Notes under the pieces: generated by a model
The model's input: only the letters and a program-made list of their open reading frames with translations
Told to the model about the DNA's origin: nothing
Databases searched by the model: none
Assembly: GCA_030603685.1 (NCBI GenBank)
Contig: JAUVXG010000004.1
Span: 1 to 64,000 of the forward strand
Origin: Pleomorphomonas sp.
GTDB taxonomy: Bacteria; Pseudomonadota; Alphaproteobacteria; Rhizobiales; Pleomorphomonadaceae
Direction: 5' to 3'
Length of the DNA: 64,000 nt
Position numbers and translations under genes: made by a program
Shown here: in pieces, positions 62,454 through 64,000 of the stretch
Position numbering within the stretch: position 1 is the first letter of the stretch
How the letters are laid out: each line of letters opens with the position of its first letter

Positions 62454-62616
62454 GGAACAGGTCTCTTGGTAGGCAGCCTGCTAAGACAGGGAGAGGCGAC
62501 CGTCGATGCCGGGGGAGCGGGGAGCCACACACGGCTGCCGGCCCGACAGGAACAGTCGGCGCCGTTCCGGATGGCTGGCGAGCGCCGCCACCCGGAATGA
62601 GCTTTTCCAGCGCCGG

Positions 62617-63873
62617 TCAGCGCATCTCGTTCGCTTCTTCGACCATTTGCGCCGCTTCCTCGGGCGAGATGTCGCCGGTGGCAAGCTGCGCCGAAGCATC
62701 GTTCATTGCCGCGCCGACATTGGCGCCAAGCTCCTGGTCGAGATAGAGCTGATGGTGCGGGGCCGCAGCGAGCAGGTTGGCGATCGCCTTGATGTTGGCG
62801 TTCTTGATGCCGGCGTCCGCGCCCTTCACGATCGGCAGCCAGAGGTCCATGCTTGCGCTGGTGGTCTGATTGTCGAGGTCCATCAGGCTCTCGAGGAACT
62901 TGGCCGCCGCCGGCGTGGCGTTCTTGGAGACCAGCCAACCGTTGATGCCGCCGAAGGTGTCCGCCGGATCGCCCTTGCCCCCCTCGACGACCGGGAAGGG
63001 GATGAAGCCGAGGTTCTCGTCGCTGATCCCCGTGCCAGACGTGGAGTTGCGCTTCTGCGCACCGATCATGTAGTTGCCCGACAGGATGAAGGCGCCGCGT
63101 CCGTCGCCAAACAGGCCGCCGGCCTTGGAGTTGTCGGTATCCATGAAACCGGGCTGGAAGGGCTGCAGATCTGCCAGCCTCTTGAACTCTTCGCCCGCCT
63201 TGACGAAGTCCGGCCCGGCAAGACCATCGTTTTCACCCGCGGCTGCGGCGGCGATGCCGTCGGTGCCGGCAATCCGCGTGGCAAGGTAGCCATAATAGTG
63301 CTGGAGAGGCCACTTGGACTTGCCCCCAACCACGATCGGCGTAATCCCGGCCTCCTTGACCGTCTTCACCGCGGCGAGGAAATCGTCCCACGTCTTGATG
63401 GACTTGGGATCGACGCCGGCTTTGTCGGTCAGTTCCTTGTTGTAGAACAGCACGACAACCCCAGCGTACATGGGCAAGCCATAGAGCTTGTCCTGGTAGG
63501 TCAGCGCCTTGATGCCGCCCGGCGCAAAGGTGTCGAGCGCCTTTGGATCCACATCGCCCGAGATGTCCCTGAGAACGCCCGCATCGGCCTGCTCGTGAAA
63601 AACACCGCCGGTCCAGGTGAAGAAGATATCCGGTCGGGCATCCGATTGAAGCAGCGTGGGCAGCTTGGACTTGAAAGAGGTGTCGTCGAGATAGTCGAAC
63701 TGGATTTTGATATCCGGATTGGCCTTCTCGAACTTCTCGATCGCCGCAGCGTAAAAATCACGCCCTTCCTTGACATTAGGCTCGATTGAAAGAACTTTTA
63801 CGGTCTCGGCGAAAGCTGGGAACGAGGCGAGCACCGTCGCTGCAAGCACAGCGATTGTGGCGTACTTTTTCAT
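62617..63873 (-). CDS. carbohydrate ABC transporter substrate-binding protein
   Basis: Signal peptide MKKYATIAVLAATVLASFPAFA; FEKANPDIKIQFDYLDD...LLQSDARPDIFFTWTGG. Confidence 0.92.
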   Translation of the reverse strand: MKKYATIAVLAATVLASFPAFAETVKVLSIEPNVKEGRDFYAAAIEKFEKANPDIKIQFDYLDDTSFKSKLPTLLQSDARPDIFFTWTGGVFHEQADAGVLRDISGDVDPKALDTFAPGGIKALTYQDKLYGLPMYAGVVVLFYNKELTDKAGVDPKSIKTWDDFLAAVKTVKEAGITPIVVGGKSKWPLQHYYGYLATRIAGTDGIAAAAAGENDGLAGPDFVKAGEEFKRLADLQPFQPGFMDTDNSKAGGLFGDGRGAFILSGNYMIGAQKRNSTSGTGISDENLGFIPFPVVEGGKGDPADTFGGINGWLVSKNATPAAAKFLESLMDLDNQTTSASMDLWLPIVKGADAGIKNANIKAIANLLAAAPHHQLYLDQELGANVGAAMNDASAQLATGDISPEEAAQMVEEANEMR

Positions 63874-63975
63874 AATTCTCCTCCCTTTTTCCATGCCCGC
63901 AGCATTCAAGTGGCAATACATTGACTTCCATACCAACCACTTCGATGCGAGCCGAATGGGAGGACACTAGTTGAG

Positions 63976-63991
63976 CCGATTTGAAAATCGG
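63976..63991. promoter_or_regulatory. palindrome upstream of the xyloside ABC operon, candidate operator
   Basis: CCGATTT-GA-AAATCGG, 7-bp perfect arms about 100 bp upstream of the substrate-binding protein start. Confidence 0.45.
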
Positions 63992-64000
63992 GATTATGTT

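Overview
This is a GC-rich chromosomal window from an alphaproteobacterium, most likely Hyphomicrobiales judging by gene order and families. It is mostly housekeeping genes plus transport operons. Recognisable blocks: end of an FGGY kinase + cupin; tRNA-Gly(CCC); double-length dcd; GGDEF protein; SAM-II-type riboswitch/terminator-metZ; MarR-NlpC/P60; apaG; nudC; pheA-kdsB-cytochrome c; betI / choXWV; agmatinase; a two-component system divergent from a periplasmic EF-hand protein; a PotA-type ABC operon; def-fmt-truA; opgG/recD2/glgB; dapE-dapD; DEAD-box helicase; pyrimidine nucleotidase-argB-yihA-yidC-rnpA-rpmH; a histidine kinase; a PTS/amino-sugar region (mtlA-mtlD-[IIAGlc-HPr-EI]-araC-ROK-nagB, then glmS and an orphan fructose-type EIIB); and an ABC/GH43 xyloside operon. 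The most interesting part is the PTS region at about 46-57.8 kb. It pairs a complete mannitol EIICBA with a NagF-like IIAGlc-HPr-EI fusion that has no cognate IIBC in the window, next to nagB, glmS and a solitary EIIB-Fru. No CRISPR array, transposase, integrase or phage genes were seen. All calls come from reading the sequence and translations; no database search was run.
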